Assembly (NCBI RefSeq): GCF_030848505.1
Contig: NZ_JAVDDU010000002.1
Span: forward strand, 310,001 to 374,000
DNA from: Marinimicrobium hydrolyticum
GTDB lineage: Bacteria; Pseudomonadota; Gammaproteobacteria; Pseudomonadales; Cellvibrionaceae
DNA length: 64,000 nucleotides
Reading direction: 5' to 3'
In this document: positions 25,647 through 33,942 of the stretch, in pieces
Layout: the number at the start of each line of letters is the position of its first letter
Position numbering within the stretch: the first letter of the stretch is position 1
The notes under the pieces: generated by a model
Told to the model about the DNA's origin: nothing
The model's database searches: none
The model's input: the letters and a program-made list of their open reading frames with translations, nothing else
Made by a program: the position numbers and the translations under genes

Positions 25647-28229
25647 ATGCCCGTAGACGACAAGCCATCCATTGAGCGGCATTTGCTGCGCACCCTGGGT
25701 GACAACACGCTTGACCTTATTTACGCCAAGGACAAACAGGGGCACTACACCTTTGTAAACTCAGCCTTGCTTAGGCTCCTGGGCGTTAAATCTCAGGAGG
25801 AAGCCTTAGGCAAGACTGATTTCGACTTCCACCCAAAAGACATGGCCCAGGGTTTCTATGACGATGACCAGCGAGTTATCGCCTCAAAAACGCCCCTAGT
25901 GGACCGCGAAGAACTGGTGAGAAACCCCATCACCGGCGAGTCCCGCTGGCATTCCACCACCAAGGTACCCCTGTTTGATGACCATGACCAAACCATCGGC
26001 ATTATGGGTATTACCCGGGACATCACTTCCGCCAAAGAGGCGGAATTTGCGGCCCGCAAGCTTAACGCCACCCTGGAAGAGCGCGTAGCCGAACGCACTG
26101 CGGAACTGGAAACGTTAGCGCAGACACTGCAGTCAGAGCGCAACCTGATGCGCACACTCATAGATTCCATGCCCGATAACATTTTTGCCAAGGACGCCCA
26201 AAGCAAATTTCTATTGGCCAATCACTCGGTCGCCCGAGGCATGGGAACCACCCCGGAAAACCTCCTGGGTAAAGACGACTTTGACTTTTTTCCACAGAAA
26301 ATGGCGCAGAGTTTTTTTGATGACGAACAGCGCATCGTACAAACCGGCAAACCTCTGTTGGATTTGGAAGAACCCGCCGTTGATAAAGGAACCGGAAAAA
26401 TCCGTTGGCTACTGACCAGTAAAGTCCCTGTCCGGGATGCTGATGGCAAGGTCGTGGGTTTGGTAGGCATAGGCCGTGACATTACCGCCCGGCGAGAAGC
26501 CGAGCAGGCCTCCCGAGAAAGTGAAGCCCGCTTCCGGAGCCTGACTGATCTTTCCTCCGACTGGTATTGGGAGCAAGGTAAGGGCTTGCAGTTTGTCGCC
26601 ATGACCCACGCCAATGCCAAGTCCGGTTACTTGAGCACCGAGGTGATGGGCAAGATTTTGCAACAATTGCCGAACACCATGCCCCTGTCTGGCACCTGGC
26701 TGGAATACGAATCGCTGGTGGCCGAGCGAAAACCGTTTCGGGATTTGGAGTTGCGCCGCGCCATGCCAGATGGCGAAGCCGTTTATTTAAGCCTGAGCGG
26801 CTTGCCCATTTTCGATCAGGACGGGACCTTCAAGGGTTACCGTGGTATTGGCCGCGACATTACCGAGCGCAAATCATCGGAGGAACGCGTTCAGTACCTG
26901 GCCACCCACGACAGCTTGACCGGCCTTCCGAACCGCACCATGTTCAGTCAAATCCTGAATATTTCCATTGAGTCGGCGCGGCGCTATGGCCGCAAGCTGG
27001 CGGTGATTTTTATTGATTTAGACCGCTTCAAAAATATTAACGACACCCTGGGGCACGATGCGGGCGACATACTCTTAAAAGAGATGGCGCAACGGCTCGG
27101 CAACTCGCTGCGCTCGTGCGACGTGGTAGCACGATTGGGCGGGGATGAGTTCGTGGTGTTGGTGCAAGAACTCGAAGACGCGGAGCAGGTGGGCAAAGTG
27201 GCCCGAAAAATACTCTCTGCCGCTATTAAACCGGTAATCGTCTTGGGGCAGGAAGTTCGCGTTACGGCCAGCGTAGGCATCTGCATGTACCCGGAGGATG
27301 CCGAGGATGAACAGACGCTCATGAAAAACGCCGACATCGCCATGTATCGGGCCAAGGAAGAAGGCAAAAATACCTATCAGTTTTATTCCCCCGACATTAA
27401 GGCCCGTTCACTGGAGCGCCTGGTGTTGGAAAACAACCTGCGCCTGGCGATCGAACGCAACGAATTTTTCTTGCACTATCAAGCCAAGCGTGACTTGAAA
27501 ACCGGAGCCATTGCCGGTGTTGAAGCGCTGGTGCGCTGGCAGCATCCGGAGCTTGGTGTAGTTTCGCCCGCTCAGTTTATCCCCCTGGCGGAAGAAACCG
27601 GCCTGATTGTCTTGATCGGGCGCTGGGTGTTGAAAACCGCCTGTGCACAGAACGTAGCCTGGCAAAAGCAAGGACTGCCTCCTTTGTGTATGGCGGTAAA
27701 CCTGTCCGTGCGGCAGTTTTTCGATGAGGGTTTGGTGGACGATGTATCGGCGGCATTGCAAGAGTCCGGCATGGCCCCGGAGCTGCTGGAGATGGAAATC
27801 ACCGAAGGCATGGTCATGCAGGATTCCGAGCGGGCCATCAAAATACTGACGTCCATTAAAGCGTTGGGCGTGCGGCTGGCTATAGACGACTTCGGCGTCG
27901 GCTATTCGTCCCTGGCGCAGATCAAGCGTTTCCCCATCGATACCCTTAAAGTGGATAGTTCGTTCATCCGGGAGATCCCCAAAAACCTGGAAGACCGTGC
28001 CATTACCGAAGCCATTATCGCCATGGGGCGCACTCTGAGCTTGACGGTGGTAGCCGAAGGGGTAGAAACCGTGGAGCAGGAAACCTTTCTGCGCGATCAC
28101 GCCTGCGATCAATCCCAGGGCTATTACTTCAGCCGACCGATCACCTCGGATGAGTTTGTGAAATTAATGAAACAGCAACCCGAAGCAATACGCAATTACC
28201 CACCCGAGCCTGATACCACCCCAGCTTAA
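25647..28229 (+). CDS. PAS-PAS-PAS-GGDEF-EAL c-di-GMP synthase/phosphodiesterase
   Basis: 860-residue cytoplasmic signalling protein. PAS1 (about 9-130) and PAS2 (about 165-285) are close duplicates (both with FDF-P-x-x-MAQ-x-F-x-DD). A coiled coil (about 132-160, EERVAERTAELETLAQTLQSER) separates them, and a third PAS (about 290-405) follows. The GGDEF at residues 498-502 has an RxxD inhibition site (RSCD). The EAL domain (about 590-840) keeps E626-A-L, VNLSVRQF, MEITEG, IDDFGVGYSSL and VAEGVE, so both halves look catalytically competent. The ATG at 25647 stands alone upstream of ettA. Net activity cannot be predicted. Confidence 0.9.
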   Translation: MPVDDKPSIERHLLRTLGDNTLDLIYAKDKQGHYTFVNSALLRLLGVKSQEEALGKTDFDFHPKDMAQGFYDDDQRVIASKTPLVDREELVRNPITGESRWHSTTKVPLFDDHDQTIGIMGITRDITSAKEAEFAARKLNATLEERVAERTAELETLAQTLQSERNLMRTLIDSMPDNIFAKDAQSKFLLANHSVARGMGTTPENLLGKDDFDFFPQKMAQSFFDDEQRIVQTGKPLLDLEEPAVDKGTGKIRWLLTSKVPVRDADGKVVGLVGIGRDITARREAEQASRESEARFRSLTDLSSDWYWEQGKGLQFVAMTHANAKSGYLSTEVMGKILQQLPNTMPLSGTWLEYESLVAERKPFRDLELRRAMPDGEAVYLSLSGLPIFDQDGTFKGYRGIGRDITERKSSEERVQYLATHDSLTGLPNRTMFSQILNISIESARRYGRKLAVIFIDLDRFKNINDTLGHDAGDILLKEMAQRLGNSLRSCDVVARLGGDEFVVLVQELEDAEQVGKVARKILSAAIKPVIVLGQEVRVTASVGICMYPEDAEDEQTLMKNADIAMYRAKEEGKNTYQFYSPDIKARSLERLVLENNLRLAIERNEFFLHYQAKRDLKTGAIAGVEALVRWQHPELGVVSPAQFIPLAEETGLIVLIGRWVLKTACAQNVAWQKQGLPPLCMAVNLSVRQFFDEGLVDDVSAALQESGMAPELLEMEITEGMVMQDSERAIKILTSIKALGVRLAIDDFGVGYSSLAQIKRFPIDTLKVDSSFIREIPKNLEDRAITEAIIAMGRTLSLTVVAEGVETVEQETFLRDHACDQSQGYYFSRPITSDEFVKLMKQQPEAIRNYPPEPDTTPA

Positions 28230-28237
28230 CCCCCCAA

Positions 28238-28258
28238 TTAGGCCCGCAACGGGCCTAA
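28238..28258. terminator. Perfect 9-bp hairpin between the GGDEF-EAL gene and ettA
   Basis: TTAGGCCCG, loop CAA, CGGGCCTAA: a perfect stem with a 3-nt loop 9 bp after the stop codon. No T-run follows, so termination efficiency is uncertain. Confidence 0.45.
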
Positions 28259-28368
28259 GAACAGGTCGGCACGATTGCACTCCCGCTCCGCTTTCGGTAC
28301 CTTCCGCTTTTTGACTCATCCGCTTGAAGAACTCATACCTTCACGAAATGAACGAGGTTTAGCCCCCC

Positions 28369-30033
28369 ATGGCGCAATACGTCTATAGCATGAACCGGGT
28401 TGGCAAAGTGGTGCCCCCGAAAAAGGAAATCCTGAAAGACATCTCGTTGTCGTTTTTCCCTGGCGCGAAAATCGGGGTGTTGGGGCTGAACGGCTCCGGT
28501 AAATCCACCTTGCTGCGCATCATGGCGGGCGTCGACAAAGACTATAACGGCGAGGCGCGACCCATGCCGGGCATCCAAGTGGGCTACTTGCCCCAGGAAC
28601 CGGAGCTTGACCCCAACAAAGATGTACGCGGCAACGTAGAAGACGGCGTGCGCGAAGCGGTGGATGCGCTGGCAGAACTGGAACAGCTTTACGCCGCCTA
28701 CGCCGAGCCAGACGCTGACTTCGATGCGCTGGCCAAGCGCCAGGGCGAACTGGAAGACATTATTCAGGCCTGGGACGCCCACGCTCTGGACCATAAATTG
28801 GAAGTGGCTGCCGATGCCTTGCGCCTGCCGCCGTGGGATGCAGACGTCACTAAACTCTCTGGTGGCGAGCGCCGACGCGTAGCTCTGTGCCGTCTGCTGC
28901 TGTCGCGCCCGGACATGCTCCTACTCGACGAGCCCACCAACCACCTGGATGCCGAAAGCGTTTTCTGGTTGGAGCAGTTTCTACTCAACTTCTCCGGCAC
29001 CGTGGTCGCCGTAACCCACGACCGCTACTTTTTGGATAATGCGGCCGGCTGGATTCTGGAACTGGACCGGGGCCACGGCATCCCCTATGAGGGCAACTAC
29101 ACCCATTGGTTGGAAGCGAAAGAAAAGCGTCTGGAGCAGGAAAGCCGTGCCGAAGCGTCCCACCAAAAAGCCTTGAAGGCGGAGCTGGAATGGGTGCGAC
29201 AAAACCCCAAAGGACGCCAATCCAAAAGTAAGGCGCGCCTGTCCCGTTTCGATGAACTGCAATCTCAAGAATTTCAGGCCCGCAATGAAACCAATGAGAT
29301 TTATATTCCCCCCGGCGAGCGACTGGGCGATAAAGTGATCGAGTTGGACGGTGTGAGCAAAGGTTACGAAGATCACCTGCTGATCGACAACCTCACTCTC
29401 AGCATTCCAAAAGGTGCCGTGGTGGGTATCGTAGGCGGCAACGGTGCGGGTAAGTCCACCCTGTTTCGCATGATTGCCGGCGGCGAGCAGCCGGACAGTG
29501 GTTCCATTACTCTGGGCGATACGGTCAAGGTCGCTTATGTGGAACAAAGTCGTGAAAACCTGGACGACAGCAAAACCGTGTGGGAAGCCATTTCCGATGG
29601 CCAGGACATTCTGCGCATTGGCAATTACGAAGTGAATTCACGTTCGTATGTTGGCCGTTTCAACTTTAAGGGCTCGGATCAACAAAAACGTGTGGGCGAG
29701 TTGTCCGGTGGTGAACGCGGACGTCTGCATTTGGCCAACACCCTGAAGCAAGGCGCCAATGTCCTGCTGTTGGACGAACCGTCCAACGACCTGGATGTGG
29801 AAACCCTACGTGCCCTGGAAGATGCCATTCTTGCGTTCCCTGGCTGCGTATTGGTGATTTCACACGACCGCTGGTTCCTGGACCGGATTGCCACGCACAT
29901 TCTCGCGTATGAAGGCAACTCGGAGGTAGTCTTCTTCGAAGGCAATTACTCTGAATATCATGAGGATTTAATTAAGCGCAAGGGGGATAATGCCCAACCG
30001 CAACGAGTGAAGTACAAACCGCTTAAGCACTAA
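28369..30033 (+). CDS. ettA: Energy-dependent translational throttle protein EttA (ABC-F)
   Basis: 554-residue soluble ABC-F ATPase that binds the ribosomal E site and gates entry into elongation according to ATP/ADP. Two nucleotide-binding domains: Walker A GLNGSGKST and GGNGAGKST, signatures LSGGERRRV and LSGGERGRL, Walker B LLLDEPTNHLD and LLLDEPSNDLD. The linker between them carries basic residues and the EttA-type ERLGDKVIEL motif. The opening AQYVYSMNRVGKVVPPKKEILKDISLSF is characteristic of EttA and separates it from Uup, YbiT and YheS. GAGG ribosome-binding site upstream. Length matches E. coli EttA (555). Confidence 0.95.
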   Translation: MAQYVYSMNRVGKVVPPKKEILKDISLSFFPGAKIGVLGLNGSGKSTLLRIMAGVDKDYNGEARPMPGIQVGYLPQEPELDPNKDVRGNVEDGVREAVDALAELEQLYAAYAEPDADFDALAKRQGELEDIIQAWDAHALDHKLEVAADALRLPPWDADVTKLSGGERRRVALCRLLLSRPDMLLLDEPTNHLDAESVFWLEQFLLNFSGTVVAVTHDRYFLDNAAGWILELDRGHGIPYEGNYTHWLEAKEKRLEQESRAEASHQKALKAELEWVRQNPKGRQSKSKARLSRFDELQSQEFQARNETNEIYIPPGERLGDKVIELDGVSKGYEDHLLIDNLTLSIPKGAVVGIVGGNGAGKSTLFRMIAGGEQPDSGSITLGDTVKVAYVEQSRENLDDSKTVWEAISDGQDILRIGNYEVNSRSYVGRFNFKGSDQQKRVGELSGGERGRLHLANTLKQGANVLLLDEPSNDLDVETLRALEDAILAFPGCVLVISHDRWFLDRIATHILAYEGNSEVVFFEGNYSEYHEDLIKRKGDNAQPQRVKYKPLKH

Positions 30034-30080
30034 TCGCTTCCGCCGCTATCTGCAGGGACGCAGAAAGTACCCGGAGTTAA

Positions 30081-30119
30081 AACCCCGCTCGGCCGTTCGA
30101 CAAACGGCTAGGCAGGGTT
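30081..30119. terminator. Possible bidirectional terminator hairpin after ettA
   Basis: Outer AACCC/GGGTT (30081-30085 with 30115-30119) and inner GCCGTT/AACGGC (30092-30097 with 30103-30108) form an interrupted stem. It lies between the convergent ettA and the SBP-like gene and overlaps the latter's stop codon. No long T-run is present. Confidence 0.35.
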
Positions 30120-31353
30120 ACCGATTGGACCAGTCGTTGAACAACGCCTCTTCCACATTTACCCCGACGCTCACAACCCCCAGTTGCTCTTGAGTGTCGG
30201 GGTGGATGACCGGCATGCCCACATGGGCCTTAAAGCGCTCGGTGGAACGGTAAAAACGCACATCGTCGAACACCAGTTCTCCTGCGTCACGTCCTAAAAC
30301 CCGCTCATATCTGGCCTCGCCACCTTGCCAATACTCGGCAGGCATGGGACTGGCGGCAACGGTAAAGCCGCGGGCATCCATGAGCACAACCTCTATAGTA
30401 ATCCCCTCTGAATCGGCGATCCAATTCGCAAAAATTTTGGACAGTTCACTGTGCAGCCAATGATCGACTACGTCATATTGCCGCGCCTTGAACGCTTCTT
30501 GCCACTGACGCTCACGTGCGCGGATGTCTGCCGCCTCCAACTCCTGATTGAGGCGGTTATACTCCTCAAGGGCCGCGTGGACCCCTGACGAGCGCGCCCA
30601 ACGATTCAGTGTGGGCGCCACTCGCTCCGCGATGACGTTTTGCTCTTCCTTGGATAGCGAGAAACCTTCGGGTGCGCAATTGAAAACGTGGCGGTTAAAC
30701 TCCGTCATAAAGCCGGGATTGGCCTCCAAAAACGAAGGCCCGAAGTAAACGCTGAGGGGCATATAGCGGAAAAACCGCCGGGAGAAAAAATCCTCGTCGG
30801 CGTCGAGTCTATTCAACGCCTCCTCAAATTGATCCTTATACGCAATAAAAGCGTCTATCCGGCCACTGAGGACCAACTTCAGAAGTTGCTCCATAGTGTT
30901 GACCCGCTGGGAAACCTCGAAACCCGTTTGCTCAAACCAATCCGACTGATGGCTACCCAAAATAACGCCAACGCGGCCCCGAAAGCCAGGGTCGCCGGGA
31001 GGAGAGTCGTTTTTTCGCCAGAACCAGTACCAGTTTTCCAGCACCAGAGGAGCGGACAGACGCGCGTCCGTACCCCGTCCGCGCATCATCGCCGTAAAGA
31101 AGCCGTCCAGATCACCGCCGAACACCTCCTGACGAGCCCGTCGCCAGGGCATATTCATTATTTGGAAGGGAATATCGAGACGTTCAGAGATGCACTCGAC
31201 GTGGTCTATGGACCCACTCTTGGTCGTTTCACCGGGCCTGGTGGGAGAGGGTGACACGTTAGTGCCCAAACGTACTTCGGAAGGGGACGCAACCGCAGCT
31301 CCAGCTCCAGCCAATACCGGAAGTATTACGCAAAGCCACAACAACCGTTCCAT
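30118..31353 (-). CDS. Periplasmic SBP_bac_3-like protein fused to a PDC/CACHE-like sensor domain
   Basis: 411 residues, exported: signal peptide about 1-22 (GAGAAVASP). Residues about 27-255 resemble a family-3 solute-binding protein. The C-terminal about 300-411 (VVLMDARGFTVAASPMPAEYWQGGEARYERV, then GMPVIHPDTQEQLGVVSVGVN) look like the PDC/CACHE sensor module normally found in chemoreceptors and histidine kinases. A helical linker (about 255-295) joins them. There is no transmembrane helix or cytoplasmic output domain, so it must act through a partner. AGGGG ribosome-binding site. Ligand unknown; the nearby c-di-GMP genes make a signalling role plausible. Confidence 0.7.
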   Translation of the reverse strand: MERLLWLCVILPVLAGAGAAVASPSEVRLGTNVSPSPTRPGETTKSGSIDHVECISERLDIPFQIMNMPWRRARQEVFGGDLDGFFTAMMRGRGTDARLSAPLVLENWYWFWRKNDSPPGDPGFRGRVGVILGSHQSDWFEQTGFEVSQRVNTMEQLLKLVLSGRIDAFIAYKDQFEEALNRLDADEDFFSRRFFRYMPLSVYFGPSFLEANPGFMTEFNRHVFNCAPEGFSLSKEEQNVIAERVAPTLNRWARSSGVHAALEEYNRLNQELEAADIRARERQWQEAFKARQYDVVDHWLHSELSKIFANWIADSEGITIEVVLMDARGFTVAASPMPAEYWQGGEARYERVLGRDAGELVFDDVRFYRSTERFKAHVGMPVIHPDTQEQLGVVSVGVNVEEALFNDWSNR

Positions 31354-31404
31354 GGATTTCCCCTGCGCCTACCGCCAAGGATTCAGTATAACAACGAACG
31401 GTCG

Positions 31405-31836
31405 CTACTTCATTCTTCGTACCGACCTATCCTGCGGGATCAGATGCCATTCTTCCAAGTAAACGGCGGGTCGACGGCCAATGGACTTAATATACAGTCC
31501 CGCCCGGCGGACCTGGCCAGTAACCCGCAATAAAAAACTCGCATTTAGCAACACTGTGCGATGGCCGCCAATGTGGCAACGATCCAAAGCCAACTGCTGC
31601 ACACCACTGTCGTCCCAATATTTGAGGATCAATTGCAAGGGTTCCTGCACGCCTGTGGGCGTGCGCAGCCAGACCGCAATGTCGAATACGCCGCGCCAGA
31701 CACCACGACGTTGCGATGCGGGGTGACCGAGAAAGATCGGTGGCGGCACTTCCACCAGATACAAATCCTTTGCCGAACTAGGCTCTGTTCCTTGGGGTTC
31801 ACGTTTTTGAAGTGGTTGATGCTGAGTGGCGATCAT
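31405..31836 (-). CDS. Hypothetical protein
   Basis: 143 residues, no family recognised. No signal peptide or membrane segment. A central beta-rich, aromatic region (GVWRGVFDIAVWLRTPTG, LQLILKYWDDSG) and a C-terminal part (AGLYIKSIGRRPAVYLEEWHLIP) read like a genuine folded protein. A GAGG ribosome-binding site lies 5 bp before the ATG. It sits 51 bp upstream of the SBP/PDC gene on the same strand, so the two may share a transcript. Confidence 0.55.
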   Translation of the reverse strand: MIATQHQPLQKREPQGTEPSSAKDLYLVEVPPPIFLGHPASQRRGVWRGVFDIAVWLRTPTGVQEPLQLILKYWDDSGVQQLALDRCHIGGHRTVLLNASFLLRVTGQVRRAGLYIKSIGRRPAVYLEEWHLIPQDRSVRRMK

Positions 31837-31976
31837 AACGGCCTCGAGTGAATGAGTTCGACTGTGACTCAGCGTACCCTCTCGAATTCCCTACCGCCGT
31901 GACAGATTATGCACACTAACCGGAACTCTCTGGCATTTTTTCGTCTTTATTTGCGCGTGTTCGCATAAAGTAACTT

Positions 31977-32888
31977 TTAGGGCAGAGGATTCAACCAGGC
32001 GGCGCCTCTTACACCACTCGAGTCGCCGTGCTGGGCTTGGATAATGGGGGTATCACACTCGCCCCCAAACACATAGCGGGGCAACAGCTCCGGCACTCGA
32101 TCATAGATGGCGCGGATGTTGGACGCACCACCACCGAGCACAATCACATCCGGGTCCAACACATTGACCACGCCAGCCAAGCCTTTGGCCAGTCTCTCTA
32201 GGTACTGATCCAGCACTTTCACCGCCGCCGCCTCGCCAGCCTCCGCCCGTGCCAACAGTTGTTCGCCGGTGAGAGTTTCTCCCGTGCTTTGGAAGTACGA
32301 AAGCGCTAGGCCCGTGCCCGACAAAAAGGTTTCCTGGCAGCCGTACCGCCCGCAATAGCAGGGGCGAGCCTGGAGCTCCGTCTCTGAAGTCCAAGGTAAG
32401 GGGTTGTGCCCCCATTCGCCCGCAACCCCATTGGGGCCCACCAGGGGCGCGCCGCGAAATGCGATGCCGGCACCACAGCCGGTGCCAATAATACCCGCGA
32501 ATACCAATTCGTAGCCGCGCGCTGCACCGTCGGTGGCCTCGGACACGGCCAGGCAATTCGCGTCATTGGTGACTTTAATGTCCCGTTGCAGGCGGTTGCT
32601 CAGATCGTCCTTCAAGGGCTGGCCGTTAAGCCAGGTGGAATTGGCATTTTTGACCCGCCCAGTCTTGCGCGAAACGGTGCCAGGAATCCCCAAGCCCACC
32701 GGCAAATGTGCTTGACCAGCGGCCTCTTCGGCTCGCTGAACCAGGTCTGCAATGGCGTCCAGAGTGCCCGGATAATCATCCTTGGGGGTGCGGACACGGG
32801 TCCGGAACAGCTCCTGACTGTCCCCCCGCAACAAAATTACCTCGGTTTTGGTACCACCTAAATCAACGCCTATACGTAATTCCGTCAT
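31977..32888 (-). CDS. mak: ROK-family fructokinase (Mak)
   Basis: 303-residue cytoplasmic sugar kinase that phosphorylates fructose (and, weakly, mannose or glucose) at position 6. Phosphate loop [11 protein letters not shown] (about 7-17); the mid-part [41 protein letters not shown] and [11 protein letters not shown] matches E. coli Mak almost word for word. The ROK zinc motif [17 protein letters not shown] and the tail [20 protein letters not shown] are also Mak-like, which makes it more specific than a generic ROK call. A GGGGG-type ribosome-binding site precedes the ATG. It is apparently monocistronic. Confidence 0.92.
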   Translation of the reverse strand: MTELRIGVDLGGTKTEVILLRGDSQELFRTRVRTPKDDYPGTLDAIADLVQRAEEAAGQAHLPVGLGIPGTVSRKTGRVKNANSTWLNGQPLKDDLSNRLQRDIKVTNDANCLAVSEATDGAARGYELVFAGIIGTGCGAGIAFRGAPLVGPNGVAGEWGHNPLPWTSETELQARPCYCGRYGCQETFLSGTGLALSYFQSTGETLTGEQLLARAEAGEAAAVKVLDQYLERLAKGLAGVVNVLDPDVIVLGGGASNIRAIYDRVPELLPRYVFGGECDTPIIQAQHGDSSGVRGAAWLNPLP

Positions 32889-33076
32889 CGTTCGCTATTC
32901 CACCCCCTCAAAATGTGCGGTCGAGTATAAAGTTACGCCCCAGTGTGGGGCAAATACCGCCATGGGCTGTCTTTTCCTGGAGAAAACCAGCTACACTTAC
33001 CTCAAACAACAGCTCAATTAATTACAACAAGAAACACGTTTGCAATCCCAACAACAGCAGTTTGGTAGTAAATAAG

Positions 33077-33442
33077 ATGCCCCATCACCCGCAAGAGCGG
33101 CGTTTTAGCCGTATTTATTTTGACGCTCGGGTGGAGTTAGAACAGGGAAAACATCAATGGCAGGGTAACCTGCTGGATATTTCCCTCAACGGATTGCTCA
33201 TGGTTCAACAAGGTGCGGACCGCTTGGATCCAAAGCGCCCGCTGCTCGCTCAAGTGCAACTGGATGCAGGTACCTGCATTATCATGCATTGCCGTGTTGC
33301 TCACCAGGAGGCAGCGTATCTGGGCCTGGCCTGCGAATCCATCGATGTCGACAGCATTACCCATCTGCGTCGCCTGTTGGAGCTCAACACCGGCGATCCG
33401 CACGCTCTTGAACGAGAGCTTTCAGAATTGATCACCGGTTAG
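33077..33442 (+). CDS. PilZ-domain c-di-GMP-binding protein (first of a tandem pair)
   Basis: 121-residue single-domain protein with both c-di-GMP-binding motifs: the RRFSR arginine motif at about 7-11 and DISLNG (D-x-S-x-x-G) about 28 residues later. The frame is open upstream to 32708 but the ATG at 33077 places the PilZ domain at the N-terminus, as in the second copy. 19 bp separate it from the second PilZ gene. It closely resembles the family that couples c-di-GMP to motility, pili or exopolysaccharide. Partner unknown. Confidence 0.85.
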   Translation: MPHHPQERRFSRIYFDARVELEQGKHQWQGNLLDISLNGLLMVQQGADRLDPKRPLLAQVQLDAGTCIIMHCRVAHQEAAYLGLACESIDVDSITHLRRLLELNTGDPHALERELSELITG

Positions 33443-33461
33443 AGGACAAGGACCGCTCACT

Positions 33462-33833
33462 ATGGCTTCACCGACGCATCATTCAGAACGACGAGAGAGC
33501 CCGCGCCACCCTGTTCGCGCCCATGCCTATCTTGAAGGTGCCGCCAACAGTTTGCCGGTGCATTTGCTGGATATGTCTGCCACCGGCGCGCGCCTAGCCG
33601 TGCTGGAGGAGCACTCCTTGCAGCCTGGTGACGACGTTAATCTCTCCATTGAGTTGGAGGACATTCGAACCCCCAACATAAAACCCCTCATCGATGAGCA
33701 GGCGCACAAGATTCTGCGCTTGCGAGGCACGCTGGTGCATTTGCGGGAACACATGCTGGGCGTCGAGTACCGGCCACTCAGCGGTGTGGATCAGGTTTTG
33801 TTGGCGCTGCTTCTGGCTCAGCCCGATGAGTAA
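33462..33833 (+). CDS. PilZ-domain protein (second of a tandem pair)
   Basis: 123 residues with the PilZ signature: RRESPR near residue 10-15 (RxxxR) and DMSATG about 25 residues later. It differs from its neighbour beyond the core, with an inserted stretch (IELEDIRTPNIKPLIDEQAHK), so the pair is not a recent duplication. GAGG ribosome-binding site before the ATG; probably cotranscribed with the first PilZ gene. Confidence 0.85.
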   Translation: MASPTHHSERRESPRHPVRAHAYLEGAANSLPVHLLDMSATGARLAVLEEHSLQPGDDVNLSIELEDIRTPNIKPLIDEQAHKILRLRGTLVHLREHMLGVEYRPLSGVDQVLLALLLAQPDE

Positions 33834-33942
33834 AGACTTTACTGGCATAATCAAATAGATCCGGCTGAGTCCAGAGGCTATGCTGGCCGTCGTCCAGTGA
33901 GCTTTGCACCGGAGTGATCCGCCTACGTTAAATCCGCAAGCA

